Below, one piece after another: positions 25,967-34,586 of a stretch of 64,000 nt of DNA; within the stretch, counting starts at the first letter, position 1; each line of letters opens with the position of its first letter. Source of the DNA: Pseudomonas sp. GOM6 (GTDB lineage Bacteria; Pseudomonadota; Gammaproteobacteria; Pseudomonadales; Pseudomonadaceae); contig NZ_JARPUS010000006.1 in NCBI RefSeq assembly GCF_029537485.1, forward strand, positions 186,001 through 250,000. Reading direction: 5' to 3'. Position numbers and translations under genes: made by a program. The notes below the pieces were generated by a model, which was not told the origin of the DNA, searched no databases, and saw only the letters and a list, made by a program, of their open reading frames with translations.

Positions 25967-28795
25967 ATGATCACCAAGTATAGTTTTGCCGGCAAGCTAG
26001 TGCATCGGCTTCTGGTGCTCTGGCCTGACTGGCGCAGCTATTTCGAGGACTCCGATCCAGACTGTGAACCGCAGGTCGTTTTTGATGGTCGTACCGAGGA
26101 AGAGTTAGAGCTGCTGTATGCGCTGAGTCGCGTTTGCGACTTGGCATATCTGCACGTATATATGCGCTGCTTCGAGGCTGAGTTGCTGCAGGAGCTGATT
26201 GTCGAGCGTGAGCAGCAGCGCCTGAAGCGCGCAAGGATAGAAAGCCTAAATGAGCGGACCAGACGTGCCGAACGCATCCGCCTGGATCTGGAAGAAGACT
26301 ATCTGACCGCCAGCGGTGCATATGAAGAGCGCTATGCGGCTTTGGTGAGCGAAAATGAGTTTCTCAAGCTGCGCAAGACCTTTGTCGCGGATTGGCTTCA
26401 GAAGCGAGGCATAATCCCGTTACCAGATGACGAGCAGCTTGCAGCTATAGCAACTGTAGAAGGCAATGTGCGCGTGGTAGCCCGTGCCGGCAGTGGCAAG
26501 ACCACCACGCTGATCCGCCGCTTTCTGTTCCTTATGGAACACTGTCGTGTAAAACCCCACGAAATGCTTCTACTGGCCTTCAACCGCAAGGCAGCACAGA
26601 ACATGCGCGAGCAGTTCGAAAAGCTAAGTCCCGAGCGCATTCCGCACATCATGACCTTTCATGCACTGGCCTACGCAGTGGTGCATCCGCAGCAAGCCAT
26701 CCTAGTGGATGAACCTGCGGAGCAAAGCAAGAGCCGTGCACTGCAAGCGCTGATCGACTGCCTAATCCAGCGGCCGGAAACCCTACCTCGTGTGCGCAAC
26801 GTAATGTTGCGTTTTTTTCGCCAGGATTGGGAAGACATTATTAGTGCTGGATTCGACAGGGCGCCAGCGGATCTGCTGGAATGGCGCCGTAACATTCCCC
26901 GGCTCGGTCTGGATGGAAGGGACTACAAGTCCCGTGGTGAGAAGCGTATTGCCGACTTTTTGTTCGAGCATGGCGTGCTTTATGAGTACGAGCGCCGTTT
27001 TGATTGGCAGGGAGTCCCCTACAAACCCGACTTTGCCTTGACGGATGCCTCGGCTAATCGCGGCCTGATCATTGAGTATTTCGGGTTGCTCGGTGACCCG
27101 GATTACGATGCGGCTGCTGAGCAGAAGCGTAAGTTCTGGGCTCAAAATCCGAACTGGAAGCTCCTCGAACTAACGCCTTCTGACTTCAGCGCCAAGACGC
27201 GCTCCGAATGCTATCAGTTATTGTGCGAGCGTCTCGCCGAGCAGGGTTGGCAGTGTCAGCCGCTGAGCTTGGACCAGATCTGGGAGCGCATCTGGGAGCA
27301 GCGGCCTTTGGATCGTTTCACCAGGGTGGTGGTGCAGTTCATCCAGCGCTGCCGTAAGCAGGCTTGGAGTCTGGATGATCTTGCTCAGCGCATTGAGCAA
27401 CACAGTGCGGGGCAGGCAGAGCGTGATTGGTTGCTGCTAGCGGCCGAGTTGTATGGTGCATATCTACACTGGCTGGAGCACAGTCGCGAAGAGGATTTTG
27501 ACGGCTTGTTACTCAAGGCTGCTCAGTGCATCAGTGCAGATCAGACAGGTTTTTCCCGCAAGGATGGTGCTGGCGACCTGCGCCAGTTGCGCTTCATTGG
27601 TGTGGACGAGTACCAGGACTTCAGTGAGCTCTTTCACCGTCTGCTTGCCGCGATTTGTCAGCAAGCCCCAAATGCATTGGTCTTCTGCGTAGGTGATGAC
27701 TGGCAGGCAATCAATGGCTTCGCCGGCTCAGACCTGCGATTCTTTAATGACTTTGGCGACTACTTCCCGGCCCCACTGGATTGCTACATCACCACCAATT
27801 ACCGCTCCACACATTCGATCGTAGAGCTGGGTAATCAGTTGATGCGGGGCCGAGGCAAGCCAGCACTCTCATCCATCACCGGCGAACCGGCCATATATCG
27901 TGTCGATGTAGATGCGTTTCAACCTACCGAGCGTGAACGGCATCTGTACAACGGTTCAGCCTTTGCAGCAGCGGTGATTCGGTTGGTGAATCGGGCTCTG
28001 ATGAACAACCGGGATGTAGTACTGCTAGCCCGTGCCAGCTACCTAAAGTGGGCGGTGGCTGAGCCGGGTGATAAAAGCAGAGCTTGGGAGACTTTCCTAG
28101 AGTGGGTGCGTCAGCAGTTCCCTGCTAACGATCGCAAGCGCATCACGGCCTCCACCACTCACAGGTATAAAGGTCGGGAGAAATCGGTGGTGATCGTGCT
28201 GGATGCACTGCAGGGGCGTTACCCGCTGATACATTCGGATAGTCAGTTCTTTCGCCTGTTTGGCGACAACATCGAAAGCCTTATTGAGGCTGAACGCCGC
28301 CTGTTCTATGTGGCCATTACCCGACCGAAGCACGAGTTGTACCTGCTGACCCGTAGCCAAGAAGAGTCCCCTTTCTTGCACGAGCTGCGTGACCAGTTCT
28401 GCTCGCTGAAGTGGAATGACTATCCGCCTCTTTCTGGGGAAATACAGCGCATCGTAGTCAGGCTGAGCAATATCTATCAGGGTGTTGAGGGTGGCACCCA
28501 TGGCCTCAGACATCACCTTAAGCAGTCAGGCTACCGCTGGAATTCGGAAGGTGTCTCTTGGTCGCGTAGTTTTGCCTCCAAAGGGTTCACCTTTTCAGGC
28601 TGGCTTGAGCAGTCCAAATGGCTGCCGCAGGCGAACGGAATCCACCTCTTCTTTGAAGATGACCATGGTGAGATCCTAGCCAGCTATGTTCTTATGAATG
28701 GAAGTCCAACCATTGTTTTTGATCGTTTAGTCGAGACGCTGGCGAACAGCAATCAAGCTGATCCGGTGCACCTCCCCAAAAGTGAAGCCGAGTGA
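25967..28795 (+). CDS. UvrD/Rep-like helicase with inserted PD-(D/E)XK nuclease (gene 3 of a three-gene set)
   Basis: This 942-residue superfamily 1A helicase has an N-terminal helical region (1-150), Walker A ARAGSGKTTT near 172, DEYQD (motif II) near 547, GDDWQAINGFAGSD (motif III) after it, THRYKGREKSVV (motif V) and RRLFYVAITRPKHEL (motif VI) near 779. Between motifs Ia and II (about 320-400) is a nuclease-like insert: RGEKRIADFLFEHGV, VPYKPDFAL, LIIEYFGL. This is a PD-(D/E)XK pattern and predicts DNA cleavage coupled to unwinding. ATG 25967 has GGAAGG 7 bases upstream, and earlier in-frame starts lack one. The context suggests phage defence. That is inference. Confidence 0.82.
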   Translation: MITKYSFAGKLVHRLLVLWPDWRSYFEDSDPDCEPQVVFDGRTEEELELLYALSRVCDLAYLHVYMRCFEAELLQELIVEREQQRLKRARIESLNERTRRAERIRLDLEEDYLTASGAYEERYAALVSENEFLKLRKTFVADWLQKRGIIPLPDDEQLAAIATVEGNVRVVARAGSGKTTTLIRRFLFLMEHCRVKPHEMLLLAFNRKAAQNMREQFEKLSPERIPHIMTFHALAYAVVHPQQAILVDEPAEQSKSRALQALIDCLIQRPETLPRVRNVMLRFFRQDWEDIISAGFDRAPADLLEWRRNIPRLGLDGRDYKSRGEKRIADFLFEHGVLYEYERRFDWQGVPYKPDFALTDASANRGLIIEYFGLLGDPDYDAAAEQKRKFWAQNPNWKLLELTPSDFSAKTRSECYQLLCERLAEQGWQCQPLSLDQIWERIWEQRPLDRFTRVVVQFIQRCRKQAWSLDDLAQRIEQHSAGQAERDWLLLAAELYGAYLHWLEHSREEDFDGLLLKAAQCISADQTGFSRKDGAGDLRQLRFIGVDEYQDFSELFHRLLAAICQQAPNALVFCVGDDWQAINGFAGSDLRFFNDFGDYFPAPLDCYITTNYRSTHSIVELGNQLMRGRGKPALSSITGEPAIYRVDVDAFQPTERERHLYNGSAFAAAVIRLVNRALMNNRDVVLLARASYLKWAVAEPGDKSRAWETFLEWVRQQFPANDRKRITASTTHRYKGREKSVVIVLDALQGRYPLIHSDSQFFRLFGDNIESLIEAERRLFYVAITRPKHELYLLTRSQEESPFLHELRDQFCSLKWNDYPPLSGEIQRIVVRLSNIYQGVEGGTHGLRHHLKQSGYRWNSEGVSWSRSFASKGFTFSGWLEQSKWLPQANGIHLFFEDDHGEILASYVLMNGSPTIVFDRLVETLANSNQADPVHLPKSEAE

Positions 28796-28941
28796 TTCAA
28801 AGAGTTCCGACACCTCCAGCAGCGATAGGTCAGGAGGCTACTACGATTCATTCTGTCCGAGATGTCACGGGGCAAGAGATTTATGAAGCAGATAATGACT
28901 GTCATTCAGCCTGCAGTCACTGCGGTGGTTCGGGATACTAA
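28782..28941 (+). pseudogene. Zinc-finger coding remnant split between two frames
   Basis: One frame from GTG 28782 gives KPSDSKSSDTSSSDRSGGYY then DSFCPRCHGARDL and stops at 28886. The next frame, from about 28876, continues EIYEADNDCHSACSHCGGSG then Y and stops at 28941. Together they read as a Ser-rich linker plus a CxxC...CxxC zinc ribbon interrupted by a frameshift near 28878-28886. It overlaps the end of the helicase gene in another frame. It may be a broken C-terminal tail of the helicase, a decayed small gene, or a sequencing error. No ribosome site is visible at the GTG. Confidence 0.4.
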
Positions 28942-29045
28942 ACGAATTGCTCTAAGTGAAATGCAATGCATACACAGGATGCTTCCATAAGGACGAGGGC
29001 TGATCGGCTCATGCAGGAGTCGAGTCTGCAAGGAGAAAAGTAGAG

Positions 29046-29957
29046 GTGGCAATTCCGGATTTTCAAAGTGTGATGCGTCCGGTGCTGGCGACTGTGCAGG
29101 ATGGCGTGCCACTGGCACTCAACGAGCTGCGCGAGCGCGTTGCCGATCAGTTCCAACTGACCGAGGACGAGCGCAAAGAACGATTACCTTCGGGTAATCA
29201 AACGGTGATCAACAACCGCGTGGGCTGGGCACGCACCTACCTGAACAAGGCTGGTCTGCTGTGTATTCCGGCCAAGGGCATGGTGCAGATCACTGCGCGG
29301 GGCCGCGATGCGTTGGTCAGTGGTCCCGAGCGCATCACCGTGAGTTGGTTGAAGCAGTTTCCCGAGTTTGCCGACTTCCATACCGCCAAGCCGCAGACGG
29401 CTGATGCGCCGACTGCCATAGAGCTGGATGCCGCCGAAACGACGCCGGACGAACAACTGGCAGAGGCGCACCAGGCGCTGCTGCAGTCGCTGGCGGATGA
29501 GCTGCTGGCGCAGGTGCGGGCGGCCACGCCGAGCTTCTTCGAACAACTGGTGGTCGATCTGATGCTCGCCATGGGCTACGGCGGCTCGCGCAAGGAGGCC
29601 GGCAAGGCGACCCAGGCCACCAACGACGACGGTATCGACGGCATCATCAAGGAGGACAAACTCGGCCTGGACGTGATCTACCTTCAGGCCAAGCGCTGGA
29701 GCAACACCGTGCACCGCCCGGAAATCGACAAGTTCATCGGCGCGCTGACCCGTCAGCGGGCACGCAAGGGCGTGTTTATCACCACTTCGGACTTCTCCGC
29801 CGGTGCCCGCGAGGCGGCGTTGGGGCTGGATATCAAAGTAGTGCTAATCGACGGCGTGGAGCTGGCGCGGCTGATGGTGGAGAACAACCTCGGCGTGAGC
29901 GTTAAGCAGGTGTACGAGGTGAAGCAGCTGGATAGCGATTACTTCGTTGAAGACTGA
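29046..29957 (+). CDS. mrr: Mrr-type restriction endonuclease
   Basis: The 303-residue protein has the usual Mrr length. An N-terminal winged-helix Mrr_N domain (about 1-90, IPDFQSVMRPVLATVQDGVP) is joined by a linker to a PD-(D/E)XK Mrr catalytic domain (about 155-290). The catalytic pattern is visible as DDGIDGIIKEDKLGLDVIYL followed by QAKRW, and KGVFITTSDFSAGAREAA follows. Mrr enzymes cut DNA carrying foreign methylation. The start is a GTG with AAGGAG about 11 bases upstream. It lies in the defence part of the island, next to a metallopeptidase gene in the same direction. Confidence 0.9.
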   Translation: MAIPDFQSVMRPVLATVQDGVPLALNELRERVADQFQLTEDERKERLPSGNQTVINNRVGWARTYLNKAGLLCIPAKGMVQITARGRDALVSGPERITVSWLKQFPEFADFHTAKPQTADAPTAIELDAAETTPDEQLAEAHQALLQSLADELLAQVRAATPSFFEQLVVDLMLAMGYGGSRKEAGKATQATNDDGIDGIIKEDKLGLDVIYLQAKRWSNTVHRPEIDKFIGALTRQRARKGVFITTSDFSAGAREAALGLDIKVVLIDGVELARLMVENNLGVSVKQVYEVKQLDSDYFVED

Positions 29958-29996
29958 TCTGCAATTAGAGTTCATTCATGGAAGAGGTGACCGATC

Positions 29997-30875
29997 ATGG
30001 CTCATCAGCAAGACCTGTTCGAGTCAGAGGCCGCCCGTACGCTGCTGGATCAGTTGCTTGACGACTCGCGGCTCTATCACAGCAGCGCCGATTACCTGAG
30101 CCTGCTTGATTTTGTGGTGAAGCTCAGGAATTTCGCGCCGTTCAACGCCATGCTGCTGCAGATACAGAAACCAGGGTTGAGCTACGCCGCATCGGCACTC
30201 GACTGGCGCGAACGGTTCAACCGTCGCCCGAAGCGGGATGCCCGGCCCTTGCTTATCCTCTGGCCCTTCGGGCCGGTGGCCTTGGTCTATGACGTAGAGG
30301 ATACGGAGGGGACTCCGCTGCCTGCGGACGTCAGTTTCTTCCAGGCCTGCGGCGAGATCACCATGGAGCGTATGAAGCGTTTCCTGGTGCTAATGGAGCG
30401 CAGGGGCATTCTGTACCACTACTTTGATGGCGGTGGCCACAGCGCCGGCTCCATCGAGGTGACGCAAAAGCCACCAGCCAAGCATGACAAGAATAAAAAG
30501 ATCGCTCCCACCAGCAAGTACCTGATGCGAATCAACCAGAACCACGCGCCCAATGTGCAGTTCAGCACCTTGGCTCATGAGCTCGGTCATCTTTTCCTTG
30601 GGCATCTCGGCCCTGACGAGCGGCTCAGCATTCCCGAGCGCCCACCGTTGACTCATGCACAGCGGGAGCTGGAGGCCGAATCTTTCGCCTATCTGGCCTG
30701 CTGCCGCAATGGCGTTGAGTGCAAATCGAAGGCCTATCTGGCCAACTACGTTAGTCAGCACACGAACATCGACAATCTCGACCTTTACCAGATAGTCAGG
30801 GCAGTCGGTCAGATGGAAACGCTTTTGGAGCTGACCGCACATACTCGCTACGAGATCCCCCAAGTCAGACGCTGA
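29997..30875 (+). CDS. M78/ImmA-IrrE-like metallopeptidase domain protein
   Basis: The 292-residue protein has a zinc-peptidase HExxH motif, HELGHLFLGHL, near residue 194. A downstream ELEAESFAYLAC segment supplies the third ligand, the IrrE/ImmA (M78) arrangement. The N-terminal half (about 1-130, LLDQLLDDSRLYHSSADYLS) resembles the ArdC-like N-terminal region often attached to such peptidases. ImmA-type proteases cleave repressors, and here it may control the adjacent restriction genes or sense damage. That role is inferred. It follows mrr after 39 bases and is probably co-transcribed. Confidence 0.75.
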   Translation: MAHQQDLFESEAARTLLDQLLDDSRLYHSSADYLSLLDFVVKLRNFAPFNAMLLQIQKPGLSYAASALDWRERFNRRPKRDARPLLILWPFGPVALVYDVEDTEGTPLPADVSFFQACGEITMERMKRFLVLMERRGILYHYFDGGGHSAGSIEVTQKPPAKHDKNKKIAPTSKYLMRINQNHAPNVQFSTLAHELGHLFLGHLGPDERLSIPERPPLTHAQRELEAESFAYLACCRNGVECKSKAYLANYVSQHTNIDNLDLYQIVRAVGQMETLLELTAHTRYEIPQVRR

Positions 30876-30953
30876 GTGAGGGATAGAGCAGTTTCGTCCC
30901 AGAAGTTGCTGGGGGGTTGAGCATGCAATCCACTCACCCAGGGAGGGTGTGTC

Positions 30954-31559
30954 ATGTCCATGCCAGTCGCTACATACCAATGCACTGCCTGTGAGCTGAG
31001 CTGCTGGGACGCAGGCACTTGGGGCTATAGGTATTACGTTTATGGAGAGACAAAGCTTCGTCTACGTGCGGCTATGGGCTGGTGTCCTTCCTGTATGGAT
31101 TTGAACGCAGTTGAGGTGCTGCCGGATGCTTCGGGTGAGCTGCTACTGCAAAGAAAGCTGCAGGCTTTTCAGGCCGAGCTTGATGTGATTATTGCAGTCA
31201 CCCCCAAGAAGCGTTTCTGGCTATTTCAGCCAAGAAAAAGCACCAGGCAACGCTGCCTCGAAGGTGAGATTGAGTCAGCAGCCGAAAGCCTGGCTGAGTA
31301 CCAATTGACGCGAACAGCCCTTTCCGCCCGCCAGAGCCAGGCTCGTTGCTTAAGGTGTGGAGCAGAAGGTTGCAGTGTGTTGCCGCCACATGAAGTCGAC
31401 TACGTTGGCACAGACGCATCACCTGTGCCGATTGCGTTCGTGCATCCGGGTTGTGGCGGGCAGATAACCATTGCCTGTGACGGTATGCGTCTCAATGTAT
31501 CTCTGACAGACAAGGCCTATGACCTGGAAGGACGCCAGGTAAATGAAATCGAACCGTGA
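30954..31559 (+). CDS. CxxC-rich hypothetical protein of the island
   Basis: The 201-residue protein has several potential zinc-binding pairs: CTACELSC near residue 10, CPSC near 45 and CLRCGAEGC near 135. The middle is helical, with a basic, Trp/Phe-containing patch (TPKKRFWLFQPRKSTRQR). I do not recognise a family. It follows the metallopeptidase gene in the same direction after 78 bases, with GGGAGGG upstream of its ATG. It is the last plus-strand cargo gene before the converging element backbone. It could be a zinc-ribbon nucleic-acid-binding accessory. Confidence 0.55.
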   Translation: MSMPVATYQCTACELSCWDAGTWGYRYYVYGETKLRLRAAMGWCPSCMDLNAVEVLPDASGELLLQRKLQAFQAELDVIIAVTPKKRFWLFQPRKSTRQRCLEGEIESAAESLAEYQLTRTALSARQSQARCLRCGAEGCSVLPPHEVDYVGTDASPVPIAFVHPGCGGQITIACDGMRLNVSLTDKAYDLEGRQVNEIEP

Positions 31560-31603
31560 TCAAAGGTTTATGCCGCTCTCCGTACATATGAGCGGCAGAT
31601 CAG

Positions 31604-31843
31604 TTACTCGCCTGGAAACTCATTATCCCGGCTGGATCGCCACTCGGCAGAGGCTGCCTCCAGCTCTCGGAGTAACGCTGCCAGCTCTCGTAGCTCGGGC
31701 CTAACGCCACCTCTCCAGGCATTCTGCGAGGCTCGCCTCTTGCCTTCCGGGCTGGTCGGCCCGGTGCTTTTCTCCCAGGGGCGCCATTGCCGAATCAGCT
31801 CCGCCTGCCGAGCTCTGCGCTCGGGTGTCCAACCTTTCGCCAT
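31604..31843 (-). CDS. Small basic hypothetical protein, end of backbone operon
   Basis: The 79-residue, Arg/Trp-rich product starts MAKGWTPERRARQAELIRQW and continues RPWEKSTGPTSPEGKRRASQ. Short proteins with this look recur in Pseudomonas islands and prophages, but none has a function I know. The start with complement 31841-31843 is backed by GGAGGT 6 bases upstream. It overlaps the 3' part of the preceding gene by 143 bases in another frame, which is unusually long. Confidence 0.6.
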   Translation of the reverse strand: MAKGWTPERRARQAELIRQWRPWEKSTGPTSPEGKRRASQNAWRGGVRPELRELAALLRELEAASAEWRSSRDNEFPGE

Positions 31844-32354
31844 GTTGCACCTCCAATAGTTCGTTTGGCGCTTTTGGTTTTTTCTTCGCGCGCGTGCGCG
31901 CAGGGCTGCTCTCGTTATTGACTTGCACTTGGTTGCCAATGTTGGCTTGTTTCACGAATGCGATCTGCTTGGGTGCCTTGAGTTCGCCCAGGGTTTGGAG
32001 CGTTGCTCGGGACTGGCTCTGCGCCTTTAAGGCCAAGCGCATATAGCGCTCCATCCCATCCAGACTCCCCGCCGTCAGCGCCTGCGTGGCCAGTTTGGCA
32101 AACAGCCCGTCGAGAGTATGAGCCTGTGAAATCAACATGCTTTCTGGTCGGGACAGATCATCCGCATGGATGGCTGCCGCTTGTTGTCGAATCTCAGCCA
32201 CCATCTCCGTGACCTTGGCGTGATCGATGTTCTGGCAGATGGTTAACACCGAAGCACTCAGGCATTCGGGATTGGTCACGGTGCGAGCCATGGCTTGGTT
32301 GGTGGTTTCGCCTTGGTTCAGTTGGACTTTCAGATCAAGCTCTACTTTTTCCAT
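31701..32354 (-). CDS. Hypothetical island protein with basic tail
   Basis: The 217-residue product starts MEKVELDLKVQLNQGETTNQ. It is mostly helical (EMVAEIRQQAAAIHADDLSR, LALKAQSQSRATLQTLGELK) with a Lys/Pro-rich stretch (ARTRAKKKPKAPNEL). The start at 32354 is preferred over upstream in-frame codons because GGAGGCC lies just before it. It overlaps the upstream gene by 20 bases and the downstream gene by 143. Similar proteins travel with DUF3987 genes in Pseudomonas islands. The function is unknown. Confidence 0.6.
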   Translation of the reverse strand: MEKVELDLKVQLNQGETTNQAMARTVTNPECLSASVLTICQNIDHAKVTEMVAEIRQQAAAIHADDLSRPESMLISQAHTLDGLFAKLATQALTAGSLDGMERYMRLALKAQSQSRATLQTLGELKAPKQIAFVKQANIGNQVQVNNESSPARTRAKKKPKAPNELLEVQHGERLDTRAQSSAGGADSAMAPLGEKHRADQPGRQEASLAECLERWR

Positions 32355-32928
32355 CGTGGGCCTCCAGGATGTGGGTCTCATGGTCATAGCGAGCGCGCAG
32401 CTCAGCACCGATTAAGCAGTGTCGTTTGAGCGGTGGATAACAGCGCGGACAGGCGCCAAATGCGTGGGCGTGGTAGGCGTTACGAGCGGCGATCCAGTTT
32501 GGCGAGATACCTCCATCAGCACTTTGCGGCTCATATGGTTCGCGGGCTTCCTCGCGCACGCGCGCGAACTGCTCCCTAAGCTGGGCGGGCGCTGGCCATT
32601 GCGGATGACTGCGGATCAGGCGTGCAGCAAGGCGCGGGGGATGCTGGTGCTGCTCGGCAAGGTCGAATCGATCTACTAAGCCATTCCCCAGCAGGTAGTC
32701 AGCCAAGCATTCCAGCAGGCGTGCGACTCCGGCCAGCCATTCCATTGCCTCAGCAGGCGGATCGTTCGCCCCGTTCAGCGCCTCGATGATCTCGGCCTTG
32801 TGCGCGACCAGCTCTGCCAGCAGATCAGCCGGCGGCTGGTGGTCGGCCTCCCAGGTCAGGCGGCCTTGGACCAGCGCCAGCAACACGCCCTTGGCCTGGG
32901 CAAGCTTCAGCAGCTCAGCGGCACTCAT
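32335..32928 (-). CDS. Protein with TubC_N-like N-terminal domain
   Basis: The 197-residue protein begins MSAAELLKLAQAKGVLLALV and continues to ELVAHKAEIIEALN (residues 1-52). This matches the small TubC N-terminal docking-like domain often found at the start of element-borne proteins beside primase genes. The rest is uncharacterised and includes a CPRC segment near residue 162. It overlaps the upstream DUF3987 gene by 4 bases (ATGA). I infer a replication or accessory role. Confidence 0.65.
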   Translation of the reverse strand: MSAAELLKLAQAKGVLLALVQGRLTWEADHQPPADLLAELVAHKAEIIEALNGANDPPAEAMEWLAGVARLLECLADYLLGNGLVDRFDLAEQHQHPPRLAARLIRSHPQWPAPAQLREQFARVREEAREPYEPQSADGGISPNWIAARNAYHAHAFGACPRCYPPLKRHCLIGAELRARYDHETHILEAHDGKSRA

Positions 32929-34586
32929 AGCTCACCCCTGAATTTGGCCGGTGCTGCGACATTTGCGACTTCTGCGACAAGCCCCGTGGTTGCTGGATCT
33001 GGCTGGCGCGACAGAGTTGCGACAGGCTGCGACAAACGCAGCTCCGGGGTATCGCTGTCGCAACGTGTCGCAATCGTGTCGCAAACCTCTGGGCCTTGAG
33101 TGGCGCGGTTTGTCGCAAAAGTCGCAGTTGTCGCAACGGGATTGAGATTGAAGGTCTTGCCATCGATGGTGTTCAGCCAGCGGTACTCCACCAGCACGGC
33201 CAAGATCGAGTCGCGCTGCTTGGCGCTTTTGCGAACGAAGGGCGGGCCTTCGCGTTGCAGGGTGCGGGCATCGAAGCTGTAACGCTGGTTGCTCAGAAGC
33301 CAGTCGAGCAGCTTCTGGGCCTGGAGCAACTGCGCATCGATCTTGCTCGGGTTGGTCAGGCGCAGCGCCTCGGTCAGATACCAGCGCACCAGCTCGCCAG
33401 CACGCTCGATCAGGTCGATACAGATCGTTGGCTTGCCTTCGACCACGGCGAACACGCCTGCGATGCGTAACAGGTTCTCAGCGCCCTTGGCGGCGGTCGG
33501 CTTGATCTCCTGCATGTCACCACCCAGGCCAAGCTGGCGCTCGATGGCGTCGTGCTCAGTGATCCACGCAGCAAGGGCGGCAGGCTCCAGCACCAGCATG
33601 GGCGGTGCCAGCTCGCCGTTCTCATCCTTGCCGGGCTCCTGCGCCAGCAAACGCGCCATGCGCTGCCAGTAGCGACCAAGGCGCGCGTCACGGGACGGGT
33701 CGGCGTCACGGTAGAAACGCGTGCCGGCCAGCGACTCCGGCCAGGCAATCAGGAAGCGGGCAAGAAAACCCTGTCCCTGCATGATCGGGTTGCTCAACAC
33801 CTCCGTGGCGACGATGGGCTGAATCATCAGATGAGCACTCAGTCGGCAGCCATAACGAGCCGAACTCTCACCCTCCGACGCGCGAGTACGACTGATCGGG
33901 GCGCCGTCCCACAGCTTCGACAAACCCGCCACGCTCTTGAGAGCGTTCTCGGGCTTGGTGGCATGGCCGCCGAAGAACTGCCCTCCTTCGTCGCTGAACA
34001 GGCCTTGCGAGGGGTAGCCGCGCAACAGGGACTTTTGCAGCCCCTCCAGGGTCGGCTCTTCGGACAGGATGAACGGCTCAGGCGGTGCCTTGGGCTCCAG
34101 CAGATTGCCCAGCTCATCGGCCACTGCCTCGGGGTCGCCCTTGGCCTTGTCGAGGATGTTGCTACGGGCTTTCTGGAAGGCGTCACGTTTGTTGCGGTAC
34201 TCCTTGGCTTCGGCCTTGTGCTGCGCCAGCAATTCGCGCTGGTGCTGCTGGTGCGCCTGCACAGCCAGGCGATCCGCTGCCGACTTGCGGTCGCCCGACT
34301 CGGCCACGGTCAAGGCAAACAGCGACAGTGGTATCTGCTGGCCAGCGCGCTGGGCGTTGCCATGCGCCTGAGCGGCCATTGCGGCGGCAGACAGTATCGA
34401 CTGAGCAGCCAAAGCATCAGGCACCTGTACTGCTTCCACGATGGCCTGGGCAGCGCCACCAAGCAGTTCACCCAAAGCCTGAATCGGGTAGGGCGCAGCT
34501 TTCTCCAGTTCGGGCAGCAGGGGCAGCGGCTCGGGGAGGCTGGGCATGCACTCCCACTCTTTGGCGTAGCGATCCTGAATGGTCAT
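32925..34586 (-). CDS. DUF3987 (YfjI-like) protein
   Basis: The 553-residue protein opens MTIQDRYAKEWECMPSLPEP and has the DUF3987 layout. It includes ALAAQSILSAAAMAAQAHGN, SLFALTVAESGDRKSAADRL, and IFSDEGGQFF-like and LLRGYPSQGLFSDEGGQFFG segments. DUF3987 proteins are primase or helicase-like replication factors of phages and islands. Here the zinc-finger part is encoded by the separate upstream gene, which overlaps by 4 bases. The two together look like a split primase module. The tail (about 460-553) is rich in short Thr/Ala repeats and contains no recognised domain. Confidence 0.8.
   Translation of the reverse strand: MTIQDRYAKEWECMPSLPEPLPLLPELEKAAPYPIQALGELLGGAAQAIVEAVQVPDALAAQSILSAAAMAAQAHGNAQRAGQQIPLSLFALTVAESGDRKSAADRLAVQAHQQHQRELLAQHKAEAKEYRNKRDAFQKARSNILDKAKGDPEAVADELGNLLEPKAPPEPFILSEEPTLEGLQKSLLRGYPSQGLFSDEGGQFFGGHATKPENALKSVAGLSKLWDGAPISRTRASEGESSARYGCRLSAHLMIQPIVATEVLSNPIMQGQGFLARFLIAWPESLAGTRFYRDADPSRDARLGRYWQRMARLLAQEPGKDENGELAPPMLVLEPAALAAWITEHDAIERQLGLGGDMQEIKPTAAKGAENLLRIAGVFAVVEGKPTICIDLIERAGELVRWYLTEALRLTNPSKIDAQLLQAQKLLDWLLSNQRYSFDARTLQREGPPFVRKSAKQRDSILAVLVEYRWLNTIDGKTFNLNPVATTATFATNRATQGPEVCDTIATRCDSDTPELRLSQPVATLSRQPDPATTGLVAEVANVAAPAKFRGEL

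Noticed and set aside
28878..28890. Programmed +1 frameshift joining the two zinc-finger halves
   Set aside because: TTA TGA A superficially resembles the release-factor-2 site, but there is no upstream Shine-Dalgarno-like enhancer and the tRNA would re-pair poorly, so decay is more likely.
29184..29714. Minus-strand ORF opposite mrr as a toxin-antitoxin partner
   Set aside because: It is a shadow of the Mrr frame with Arg/His/Leu-rich composition and no ribosome site.
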